From contig NZ_CP073714.1 of NCBI RefSeq assembly GCF_023101145.1, forward strand, positions 5,704,001 through 5,768,000: DNA of 64,000 nt. The letters run 5' to 3'. This stretch comes from Paenibacillus pabuli. Lineage in GTDB: Bacteria; Bacillota; Bacilli; Paenibacillales; Paenibacillaceae. The notes under the pieces are model-generated. The model was not told where the DNA came from. It was given only the letters and a program-made list of their open reading frames with translations, and ran no database searches. Below are positions 43,065 through 50,523 of the stretch, one piece after another. Each line of letters begins with the position of its first letter. The first letter of the stretch is position 1. A program made the translations under genes and the position numbers.

Positions 43065-44420
43065 TTATTTTTTCTTATCCTGTTTCGCCCAGTAGTCGTC
43101 ATAGAGCTTCTGGGTTTTGGCTACCAGATCGTTGAAAGCCTGTTCTTCCGGCACATGATTAAGCAGCACCTCATCCACAGCGTTCACAAACAACGTACGC
43201 TCCTGCGTTTCATCGATGAAGAAGTGGGCGTTGGCATCATTCAGTTGGGATATAAAAGGGCCCAGCAGCGGGTCATTCACATACTTGTCCTGAAGGGCCA
43301 CTTCTTTCTGTGCGGGAAGTTCACCCACCTTCTCCACCCATTGTTCCTGAACGCCCTTGCTGATCAAAAACTGTAAAAAGGCCGTAGCCGCTTCCAGCTT
43401 CTCTCCGGTAACATTGGCCGGAATCGCATTGGCCCAGAATGAAGCCTGTGTGGATTTTCCTTTATAACCCGGCAGCGGTGCGACAGCAAAGTTCAAATCG
43501 GGTGCGTCTTTTTTGATAGATCCCAACCGATATGAACCATCCACGTTCATTGCGGCATTCCCGGTCTTGAATGCATTGGCATCATCGGTGTAAAAGCCGT
43601 TAATGCCCACCTTATGCACGGTCGCAAAATCAACCAGAAACTTGAATGCTTCCAGCCCTGCGGGGGTATCATTCCACAGGATTTTCCGGCGGTCCTCGCT
43701 TGTGTCTTTGCCTCCCGCTTGATATAACAATCCGTCTCGGAACCAGTGATGAAGCTGGGAACCCGGTTCCCACGCGAAACCCTCGGTCACCAACTGCCCA
43801 TTTTTGTCCGTTTCCGTTAATGCCTTGGCATCCGAGACAAGCTCTTCCCAAGTTGTAGGCGGTTTGTCGGGATCAAGTCCAGCCTTGGTGAACAAGTCTT
43901 TGTTATAAAATAACCCCAGCGTTCTCACGCCTGTAGGCAGAGCATAATAGCTTCCATTTAATTTGGCTGTATCCACAAAAGGGAAAAATGCCTCGGCGAT
44001 GCCCGGAAAGCTGCTTTCAGGCAGCGGCTGTAAATAACCGGATTGCACATATTTGGGCAGCCAGCCGTAATACAGATTGATGACATCCGGTCCTTTTCCA
44101 GCGGGAACAAGTGTGGCCACCTTTTGATTGTACTGGTCGTAGGGGAAATTGGTTTGTTTGACTTTGATGTTGGGGTGTTCCGTCTCAAATTCCTGGATTA
44201 AGGTATCAATCAGTTCCACCTTGGCTGGAAATTCATACTGCCAGTACTCAATCGTGATGGGCTCTGTCTCCGTCTGATCACCCGAAGCTGCCGCACCTGC
44301 CGAACTAGACACTTCTGATGGCTTGGTTGAGCAAGCTGTAATGCTCAATAAGAGTAAACCTGCAATCAATAATTGCAGGGTCTTGCTTGGTGTGAAAGAA
44401 AAATAACCGAATTTCGTCAA
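43065..44420 (-). CDS. CUT1 sugar ABC substrate-binding lipoprotein
   Basis: 451 residues. The lipobox LLSITAC gives the lipidated Cys near residue 30. The mature protein is an SBP_bac_1-type binding protein (EFPAKVELIDTLIQEFETE, GKGPDVINLYYGWLPKYVQS, GVRTLGLFYNKDLFTKAGLD). TTG 44420 is preferred as start because GAGGGGAGAG lies nine bases upstream, although a longer frame opens at 44447. The ligand is not evident; the amidohydrolase upstream and the divergent amine oxidase suggest a sugar derivative or amide rather than a plain sugar. Confidence 0.9.
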   Translation of the reverse strand: MTKFGYFSFTPSKTLQLLIAGLLLLSITACSTKPSEVSSSAGAAASGDQTETEPITIEYWQYEFPAKVELIDTLIQEFETEHPNIKVKQTNFPYDQYNQKVATLVPAGKGPDVINLYYGWLPKYVQSGYLQPLPESSFPGIAEAFFPFVDTAKLNGSYYALPTGVRTLGLFYNKDLFTKAGLDPDKPPTTWEELVSDAKALTETDKNGQLVTEGFAWEPGSQLHHWFRDGLLYQAGGKDTSEDRRKILWNDTPAGLEAFKFLVDFATVHKVGINGFYTDDANAFKTGNAAMNVDGSYRLGSIKKDAPDLNFAVAPLPGYKGKSTQASFWANAIPANVTGEKLEAATAFLQFLISKGVQEQWVEKVGELPAQKEVALQDKYVNDPLLGPFISQLNDANAHFFIDETQERTLFVNAVDEVLLNHVPEEQAFNDLVAKTQKLYDDYWAKQDKKK

Positions 44421-44486
44421 GTGAAGCCACTCTCCCCTCTTTAGCAACCCAAGTGTTATAGCGTTCTAGATATGGATAGCCTTGAA

Positions 44487-45431
44487 TTACTTGTTGGTGA
44501 AACCGACGGTTTTGCCAACAGGCAGCTTCAACAAACGTCTTGCGTTATCTCCAAAGATGAGTTCAATGTCCGCTTCAGGGAAGCGAAGTTCACGGCATAC
44601 ACGCACCTGATCCTGCAAATAACGATAAGGATAACCGCGCGGAAATCCACTTGCATCCGTTCCAAAGATAATTCGCTCCGGACCCAGCAGCTCGTATGTT
44701 TTGCGGAATAACGTCTCCAGGTTCAGTTCATAGGGCATCCAGCGTACCCACTGATTGGAACCGGATGTGTCGATGTAGACGTTAGGGCAGCTCCAGCTTA
44801 AATGCAGAAGCTCCTGAAAATAGCCTGCACCAAAATGAGGAATGATGAAGGGAATATCCGGATAAGCACGAGCTGTGTTAAAGATGGCAAGCGGATTGAT
44901 GTTGGGATGATGAACGATGCCTCCGGCATGACCCAGCATGCCAAAATGAATCAGGACAGGCAGGCGACGCTCTGCAAGAAACGCCCACACCGGATCAAGG
45001 GAAGGGGAGTCGAAGGGAATCTGGGTGAGAGGACCAAACAACTTATATCCTCGCAATCCGAGCTCATCCACCGCACGTCGCAGCTCAGTGGCGGCGTCTT
45101 CATCTTCGATCGGATGATAGGCGAAACCGGTAAACCGATCCGGATATAGGGATATTTGCTCAGCCAGGTTGTCATTATCCAGAGCCGTCAGAAAGTTAAG
45201 TCCGGCAATATTGTATTTGTTCAATTCATCCACCCACCGTTCGATTAACGGCCTTGCTGCTTCCTCTCCCTGCTCCTCCACCGACGGGAAATCCCAGGTT
45301 AATCGCATTCGTTCACTTCGTTCCTTTCCATACCGCGTCACTAATTCATGGCTCTTATAAGCAGACAGCAGAAGTTTATAGGGCAGATGGGCGTGGATAT
45401 CAAAAACTCTAAAGTCGGGATTGGAAAACAT
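44487..45431 (-). CDS. Amidohydrolase-family metal hydrolase
   Basis: 314 residues of the amidohydrolase_2 (TIM-barrel) type: the N-terminal DIHAHLPYK metal site, VLIHFGMLGHAGG, then IPHFGAGY and YIDTSGSNQW, and the final metal Asp in IIFGTDASGFPRG. The family includes decarboxylases, lactonases and amidases. AAGGAGC precedes ATG 45431. It is the first gene of an operon with the CUT1 importer and is divergent from a SolA/SoxA-type oxidase. The substrate is not known. The 45432-45743 gap shows no operator that I can name. Confidence 0.88.
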   Translation of the reverse strand: MFSNPDFRVFDIHAHLPYKLLLSAYKSHELVTRYGKERSERMRLTWDFPSVEEQGEEAARPLIERWVDELNKYNIAGLNFLTALDNDNLAEQISLYPDRFTGFAYHPIEDEDAATELRRAVDELGLRGYKLFGPLTQIPFDSPSLDPVWAFLAERRLPVLIHFGMLGHAGGIVHHPNINPLAIFNTARAYPDIPFIIPHFGAGYFQELLHLSWSCPNVYIDTSGSNQWVRWMPYELNLETLFRKTYELLGPERIIFGTDASGFPRGYPYRYLQDQVRVCRELRFPEADIELIFGDNARRLLKLPVGKTVGFTNK

Positions 45432-45755
45432 TGTTTTGCTCCTTCCGTTTAGGGGAATTGCCAACGGCACAGATGTAATGGGTAAGCGTAGTTAAGTTTG
45501 CTTGGTTAACGGCGAATTGAAAATCTTGGTTTACGTTTGACTGAATACTTAGAGTTCATAAATACCTACTAATCAGGTCGGAATGTTTAGTTCAAAACTC
45601 TACCACTATTTTGGTATACATACAACTTTATCCTTTATCAAAATGTTCTATTGTTGTATCGGCTTTCTCTATAACCCGTTCTATTGACTGCCGTAAATTT
45701 GAAGACTAGATTATCCTGTATAAGATGGGTCTCTGCAAAATAAGTGGAAGGAGGG

Positions 45756-46901
45756 ATGGTTATATCACAATCCTATGACGTTATTATCGTTGGAGCCGGA
45801 TCCATGGGCATGAGTTCAGGTTATTATCTTTCGCGCAGCGGGTTAAAAACATTGCTAATTGATGCCTTTGATCCTCCGCATACGGAAGGCAGCCATCACG
45901 GGGAAACCCGTCTTATCCGCCATGTGTACAGCGGGGGACCTGATTATATAGCGATGGCACTTCTGGCGCAGGAACTGTGGGAAGAACTGGAGGATACAAC
46001 GGGGGCCAAATTGCTTGTACCATCGGGCGTTTTGAATATCGTTGACCCGGACATCCATTCTTTTTACAATCGGTTAACCCATGCTGACGATGCGGGGATT
46101 CGGTACGAAACCTTGCACGCAGCCGAGATCATGAAACGCTGGCCAGGTATTGAAATCCCCGAACATTACGAGGGAATGTATGAGCCTGATGCAGGATATT
46201 TGTTCAGTGAACGCTGCGTTCTCGCCTTCCGTCAGGCAGCCGAAGCATCGGGTGCCACTCTCTTAACGCATACACGTGTCGAACATATTGAGTGCAGTGC
46301 AGATTCTGTTGGAGTCATCACATCAGCTGGCGAGACGTATTATGCAAACCAGGTCATTCTCAGTGCCGGGGCATGGTTTCAGACGCTGAAGCCGTTTGTG
46401 AACCTTCCCATTCGAGCTGTACGCAAAACCGTGGGGTGGTTTGATGCACCTGAGGCATTGTTCGCCGAGGATCACTTTCCCGGTTTCACGCTGGCTGGAA
46501 AAGAAGGCGGATACTATGGCTTTCCGAGTATTGGCGGGTCGGGTCTTAAGCTTGGACGTCACGATACGGGGCAGGAGTGGACACCAGGCAGTACACAGGC
46601 TCCCTTTGGTTCTGTTGAGACGGATGAGGGGGATCTGCGGAGATTGCTTGAACTTCGGATGCCTCTGGCAGCCGGAAAACTGAAGCGTGGTGCGGTATGC
46701 AAATACGAGTTCACACCGGATGAAGACTTTATTATCGACCGACATCCTGCCCATGACCATGTATGGCTGGCAGGCGGATTTTCCGGTCATGGTTTCAAAT
46801 TTGCAAGTGCAGTCGGTAAAATATTATCTGACTTGGTGCAAACAGGACATACGGATCAGGATATTGGCCGGTTCGTCCTTTCCCGTGAACTCCTTTCTTG
46901 A
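45756..46901 (+). CDS. Sarcosine oxidase / N-methyltryptophan oxidase-type flavoenzyme
   Basis: 381 residues. FAD-binding VIIVGAGSMGMSSGYYL is near the start, the glutamate of the Rossmann fold becomes the DAFDPPH segment, and the C-terminal CKYEFTPDEDFIIDRHP carries the Cys that links FAD covalently in monomeric sarcosine oxidase and SolA. It oxidises N-methyl or secondary amino acids, releasing hydrogen peroxide. The ribosome site AAGGAGGG lies only a base or so before ATG 45756, an oddly short distance; GTG 45744 is even less supported. It is divergent from the amidohydrolase/ABC operon. Confidence 0.87.
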   Translation: MVISQSYDVIIVGAGSMGMSSGYYLSRSGLKTLLIDAFDPPHTEGSHHGETRLIRHVYSGGPDYIAMALLAQELWEELEDTTGAKLLVPSGVLNIVDPDIHSFYNRLTHADDAGIRYETLHAAEIMKRWPGIEIPEHYEGMYEPDAGYLFSERCVLAFRQAAEASGATLLTHTRVEHIECSADSVGVITSAGETYYANQVILSAGAWFQTLKPFVNLPIRAVRKTVGWFDAPEALFAEDHFPGFTLAGKEGGYYGFPSIGGSGLKLGRHDTGQEWTPGSTQAPFGSVETDEGDLRRLLELRMPLAAGKLKRGAVCKYEFTPDEDFIIDRHPAHDHVWLAGGFSGHGFKFASAVGKILSDLVQTGHTDQDIGRFVLSRELLS

Positions 46902-46942
46902 ATCGAGCCGTGTGATATAGAGGCCATGTTTCAAGAAAGGAG
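46890..46942. repeat. Inverted repeat between SolA-type and GH30 genes
   Basis: Perfect 13-base arms CTCCTTTCTTGAA (46890-46902) and TTCAAGAAAGGAG (46930-46942) with a 27-base loop. The left arm overlaps the oxidase stop codon. No T-tract follows on either strand, so it is a weak terminator at best. Confidence 0.55.
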
Positions 46943-46989
46943 CACCGTGAACAAATTTTAATCAGGATCAACAATCTGCATACTCACTT

Positions 46990-48843
46990 CTAATTCACTT
47001 TGACCAAATTCCATTGCTGATTGGTTCCGCCATTGTCTGCCCATTGAATGGTCGAGGCTCCTGCAGTTGTGGAGCTCTGGTTAATATCCACGGTTAAACC
47101 GCTATTGCGGTTCACGAGCACAAGATATCCTCCGACATCCACCGGCAGCCATTGCTGATTGCTGCCCCCGTTATCTTGCCACTGAATCAGGGCAGCTCCT
47201 CCTTGTGTCGAGCTCTGATTCACGTCCAGCAGCAGACCACTGCCTACGTTGCGAATTTTATAATACCCGTTGCTTGCGGATTCCAGCTTCCATTGCTGAT
47301 TCGCTGCGCCATTGTCATTCCACTGGATAATCGTTGCTCCCCCGGCAGTGGAGGCCCCATTCACATCCAGAGCGAGACCACTGTTCCGATTGATGAGCTT
47401 ATAGATTGCCCCTGCTTCATATCCTGTACTGCCGCTATAAGTCATACCGGATATAACATAGGTCGTAACCGAGCCTGCTTTGGCAGTTGCTGTGAACTTT
47501 TTATTCTGAATGTTGATATTGGTCAGCTGCTGCAACTTCTCCGTAGAGGATGTCCGATGTACCTGAGCAGACGATCCGACGCTGGTAAATCGACTCAGAT
47601 CATACGTGACACTGGTGTCCGACGATTCCGAATTGGTGGTGACCAGCACAACTTTGCCGGAAGCAGCATCATAAGCAGCAAGCGTATTGGCATCACTCAT
47701 GCCGATAATTTTGTATCCGGGACGAATAAACTTGCTGTAGTTGCCCATTACATAATATTTCTGATTTACAGTGTAGCTGGTCGTTTGCGTGTTATTCAGT
47801 ACATTTTTGAAAAATCCCCAGCCATCAGCACTGTCGACGGCCTGCCAGTACACCCATGCACTCGCTCCCATGTTGCGCATATCCTTGAGGATTGTACGTG
47901 ACATCGTGAGTCCGCTCGCATCCCCGTCTCCATATTCGGAGGTCCAGAGATGTTTTCCCGCTGAAGTCGCTGCATTTCGCAATGCGGTACGATTGCTTCC
48001 CCCATAGGTATGTGTGTTAATTTGACTGATCGCCGATTTCACCGCGCTGCTGTAACTGTTGAAGGAAGTCGTTGTGTCATCCAGACTGTATTCCTCCGGT
48101 GCACTTAGCTTTGTGGACAATCCCTTTGCTGTAAGGGAAGATTGCACCTGACTTAAGATGGTGTTCTGATCTGCCCGGTCAAAATGCATGCCCTCCTGAT
48201 CGTTTCCCTGCTTCCACCACGTGGAGACCGGTTCATTGAGCGGGGTTACCGTATCAAACGTAATGCCCCAGTTATCCCGGAAATGCTTGACTACCTCTGT
48301 GAGATAATCAGCAAAATCATCATAATGATCCGCTTTGAGATTATTGCCGCCATTCGCCGCACCGGACACACTGCCACTAATCGTCATCCAATAGGGCGCG
48401 GAGTTCGCAAAGGCTTCAAAGACGTTGACCCCGTATGATTTGGCAGCTTGTAACATATATCTCTGATTGGCGTCTGCGTTCCAGTCATACACGCCCGGGG
48501 AAGGCTGATAACCAGGTACGGCTTTGCGGTATTCCAGGACATTGGAAGAAGGATTGTCGCCGCCTCCAATGTTGTAGCGAAGAACGTTCAGACCAAGCCC
48601 TGTGGTTGGGCTAAACATCTTCTCCGCATACTCGTCCCGGTTGGAATATTCTCCAACCACTTTGCCCCACCAGGCCAGGGATGTTCCCCAGCCTTCGATG
48701 GTCTGATATTGCTTTGAAGGGTCAGCTGTCGCTGTATAAGAACCGGCTGCGGATGCTTCTGTGCCCAGACCCAAACTGCCTGTCAGCAAACTACCTGCAA
48801 GCAGCAGCGAACTCATTCGTTTGAACAATTTCATCCGTTTCAC
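46990..48843 (-). CDS. Secreted GH30 endo-beta-1,6-galactanase-like enzyme with ricin-type lectin domain
   Basis: 617 residues with a Sec signal ending near EASAA. The catalytic domain (about 35-470) has IEGWGTSLAWWGKVVGEYSN, typical of GH30_5-type galactanases, the acid/base Glu in TPLNEPVSTWW and the nucleophile Glu in TSEYGDGD. After ~485 comes a beta-trefoil (CBM13/ricin type) with three QxW repeats (IIQWNDNGAANQQW, LIQWQDNGGSNQQW, TIQWADNGGTNQQW). It probably cuts beta-1,6-galactan side chains of type II arabinogalactan outside the cell. GAGTG precedes ATG 48843. The second GH30 at 53586 is a paralog lacking the lectin. Confidence 0.87.
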   Translation of the reverse strand: MKRMKLFKRMSSLLLAGSLLTGSLGLGTEASAAGSYTATADPSKQYQTIEGWGTSLAWWGKVVGEYSNRDEYAEKMFSPTTGLGLNVLRYNIGGGDNPSSNVLEYRKAVPGYQPSPGVYDWNADANQRYMLQAAKSYGVNVFEAFANSAPYWMTISGSVSGAANGGNNLKADHYDDFADYLTEVVKHFRDNWGITFDTVTPLNEPVSTWWKQGNDQEGMHFDRADQNTILSQVQSSLTAKGLSTKLSAPEEYSLDDTTTSFNSYSSAVKSAISQINTHTYGGSNRTALRNAATSAGKHLWTSEYGDGDASGLTMSRTILKDMRNMGASAWVYWQAVDSADGWGFFKNVLNNTQTTSYTVNQKYYVMGNYSKFIRPGYKIIGMSDANTLAAYDAASGKVVLVTTNSESSDTSVTYDLSRFTSVGSSAQVHRTSSTEKLQQLTNINIQNKKFTATAKAGSVTTYVISGMTYSGSTGYEAGAIYKLINRNSGLALDVNGASTAGGATIIQWNDNGAANQQWKLESASNGYYKIRNVGSGLLLDVNQSSTQGGAALIQWQDNGGSNQQWLPVDVGGYLVLVNRNSGLTVDINQSSTTAGASTIQWADNGGTNQQWNLVKVN

Positions 48844-48862
48844 TCCTTAAGAAATTATGATT

Positions 48863-48880
48863 AATTCGTTTGAACGAATT
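48863..48880. promoter_or_regulatory. Inverted repeat upstream of the lectin GH30 gene
   Basis: AATTCGTT-TG-AACGAATT, perfect 8-base arms, about 20 bases before the GH30 start and after the GH43 stop. It could be an operator or a leader hairpin. Confidence 0.4.
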
Positions 48881-48912
48881 ACAAATCCAATCCTTTCGAA
48901 CACAAACACCAA

Positions 48913-50247
48913 TTATGACCCAACTTCTCGGAAAGTTGCGTCTGACTTGTCGAGGGTGGTAACGACAGCTTCCAGTCGCAGCACATTATTGTAATGTCTC
49001 AAATACAGATTGGGGTTACTAAACGAGGCATACGAGATCCAACTCGCGTTAGCTAACCCATTTACACGTTTGAATGTGGCATCATTTCGGAACGCAGCGC
49101 TGGCATCATTTTTCACAAGTATGATCGTGCCGTTGTTATTGCGCAGGAAATAACCCGGGTAGTTGATGGATTCGAACGATACCCCTGATGAATCAGCCAG
49201 TCCAGGAACGATGCGAAACTGTGCATCCTCCGCAGGGTTGACGTTGGTGTCAATTCGGGCCTGATAATTGTAATGGCGAATATAGCTGCCCGGAACATTG
49301 TATGATTCCAGCCGTCGAATATCACCCGGTTGTCCTGTCTCCTTCAGCACGGTCATATGCCGAACCAATCCGGTCAGACCGGTAAGCTCCTGCTTGGCAC
49401 TCCAAGTCTGGAACCCGTCGGCAGAGTCGCTGTAATAATATTTTTGCGTGGAATATCCGTCAAAATAAATTCGCCAGGAACCGTTATCCAGCTGAACAAG
49501 CGCAGGTCCTTCTACCCAGGAACCCCATCCCGCCCAATCTCCTGTTCCTTTGAATGTGTAAGGTCCGGTGAGGGAATTGGCTGTAGCATATTCGATATAC
49601 TTGGTGGTCTCATTCTTGGTGAACGCGTGATAGGTTGAGCCGGTCTTGATGATAAAAGTGTCGATGTAGTTGGGTGCAATGCCTGTAAGCTCTGTGGGGG
49701 CAGTCCATGATGTGGAAGACAACGTCGCATTGTTCGCCGTGATGACATAAGGTTTGAAGTTCTCGTAGTTGCCTGGGGAGATGGACACGATGATGTTCAG
49801 ACTGCCGTTGCTGTCTTTGAACCATTCCGGTGCCCAGGTATGTGCAATTGTGGTGGGTAAGGATAGAGTAATATTGCGGACAAACGTCCAATTCACCTTA
49901 TCCGTACTTGATGCGATACCGATCGTATTGCCTGACCAGTTCGTCGTATAAACGACATAATACAATCCATCTGTATGTTTCATGATGCTGGGATCACGGA
50001 TCAGATTGGCCGGGGGTGTATAGGCTGGCCCTTTTAACAACCCGTAATTCGTCGCATTATAGGATTCGTAAATATACAGATTGGATTCGCTCGTATTGGT
50101 AAAAGCCGAGATCGTGTAGACACTTGTCGCTGCTCTGGCTGTATTGGGAACTAACATAAAGAATAGAAGCAATGCTCCGAGCAGCATGATCATGCCGGAC
50201 TTACACGTTTGAAATAACCTTGTATTCCATCTTTTCATCGTGAACAT
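48913..50247 (-). CDS. Secreted GH43-type glycosidase with AbfB (CBM42) domain
   Basis: 444 residues with a Sec signal ending near TARAAT. The catalytic five-bladed propeller (about 40-300) has LIRDPSIMKHTDGLYYVVY (base Asp), AHTWAPEWFKD and WVEGPALVQ (acid Glu), the layout of GH43. Residues ~305-444 form an AbfB/CBM42 beta-trefoil (RRLESYNVPGSYIRHYN, GVSFESINYPGYFL), which binds arabinofuranose. Arabinofuranosidase or exo-1,3-galactanase activity is likely; the motifs alone do not decide. AAGGAGAT precedes ATG 50247. A perfect cre site lies about 95 bases upstream. Confidence 0.87.
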   Translation of the reverse strand: MFTMKRWNTRLFQTCKSGMIMLLGALLLFFMLVPNTARAATSVYTISAFTNTSESNLYIYESYNATNYGLLKGPAYTPPANLIRDPSIMKHTDGLYYVVYTTNWSGNTIGIASSTDKVNWTFVRNITLSLPTTIAHTWAPEWFKDSNGSLNIIVSISPGNYENFKPYVITANNATLSSTSWTAPTELTGIAPNYIDTFIIKTGSTYHAFTKNETTKYIEYATANSLTGPYTFKGTGDWAGWGSWVEGPALVQLDNGSWRIYFDGYSTQKYYYSDSADGFQTWSAKQELTGLTGLVRHMTVLKETGQPGDIRRLESYNVPGSYIRHYNYQARIDTNVNPAEDAQFRIVPGLADSSGVSFESINYPGYFLRNNNGTIILVKNDASAAFRNDATFKRVNGLANASWISYASFSNPNLYLRHYNNVLRLEAVVTTLDKSDATFREVGS

Positions 50248-50340
50248 GGGTCATCTCCTTATCGAAAATGTGGACAGGAATAACTTTCTTTTCCAAACAT
50301 CACCCCCTCACAAATCACGTGACCACACGCCATCCATCAA

Positions 50341-50354
50341 TGTAAACGATTTCA
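50341..50354. promoter_or_regulatory. CcpA cre site
   Basis: TGTAAACGATTTCA matches the cre consensus TGWAANCGNTNWCA at every position. It lies 94-107 bases before the GH43 start. No clear -35/-10 pair was recognised beside it. Confidence 0.7.
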
Positions 50355-50523
50355 ACAAATGGTTATAACGATCCTCGTCATTCATTCACTTTAGCCGAGC
50401 TGCCCGGAGATTCAGAATCTATAGATTCAATCATCCAAGCAGTCCCCGCCAAGAGAATAGAAACAACTGAGGAGAAAAACTATATTCAGTTATGCTTTGT
50501 ACTACTACGAATTAAAAAATGAT

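Noticed and set aside
47152..47901. 249-codon open frame opposite the lectin GH30
   Set aside because: It is an antisense shadow of repeated lectin and catalytic sequence.
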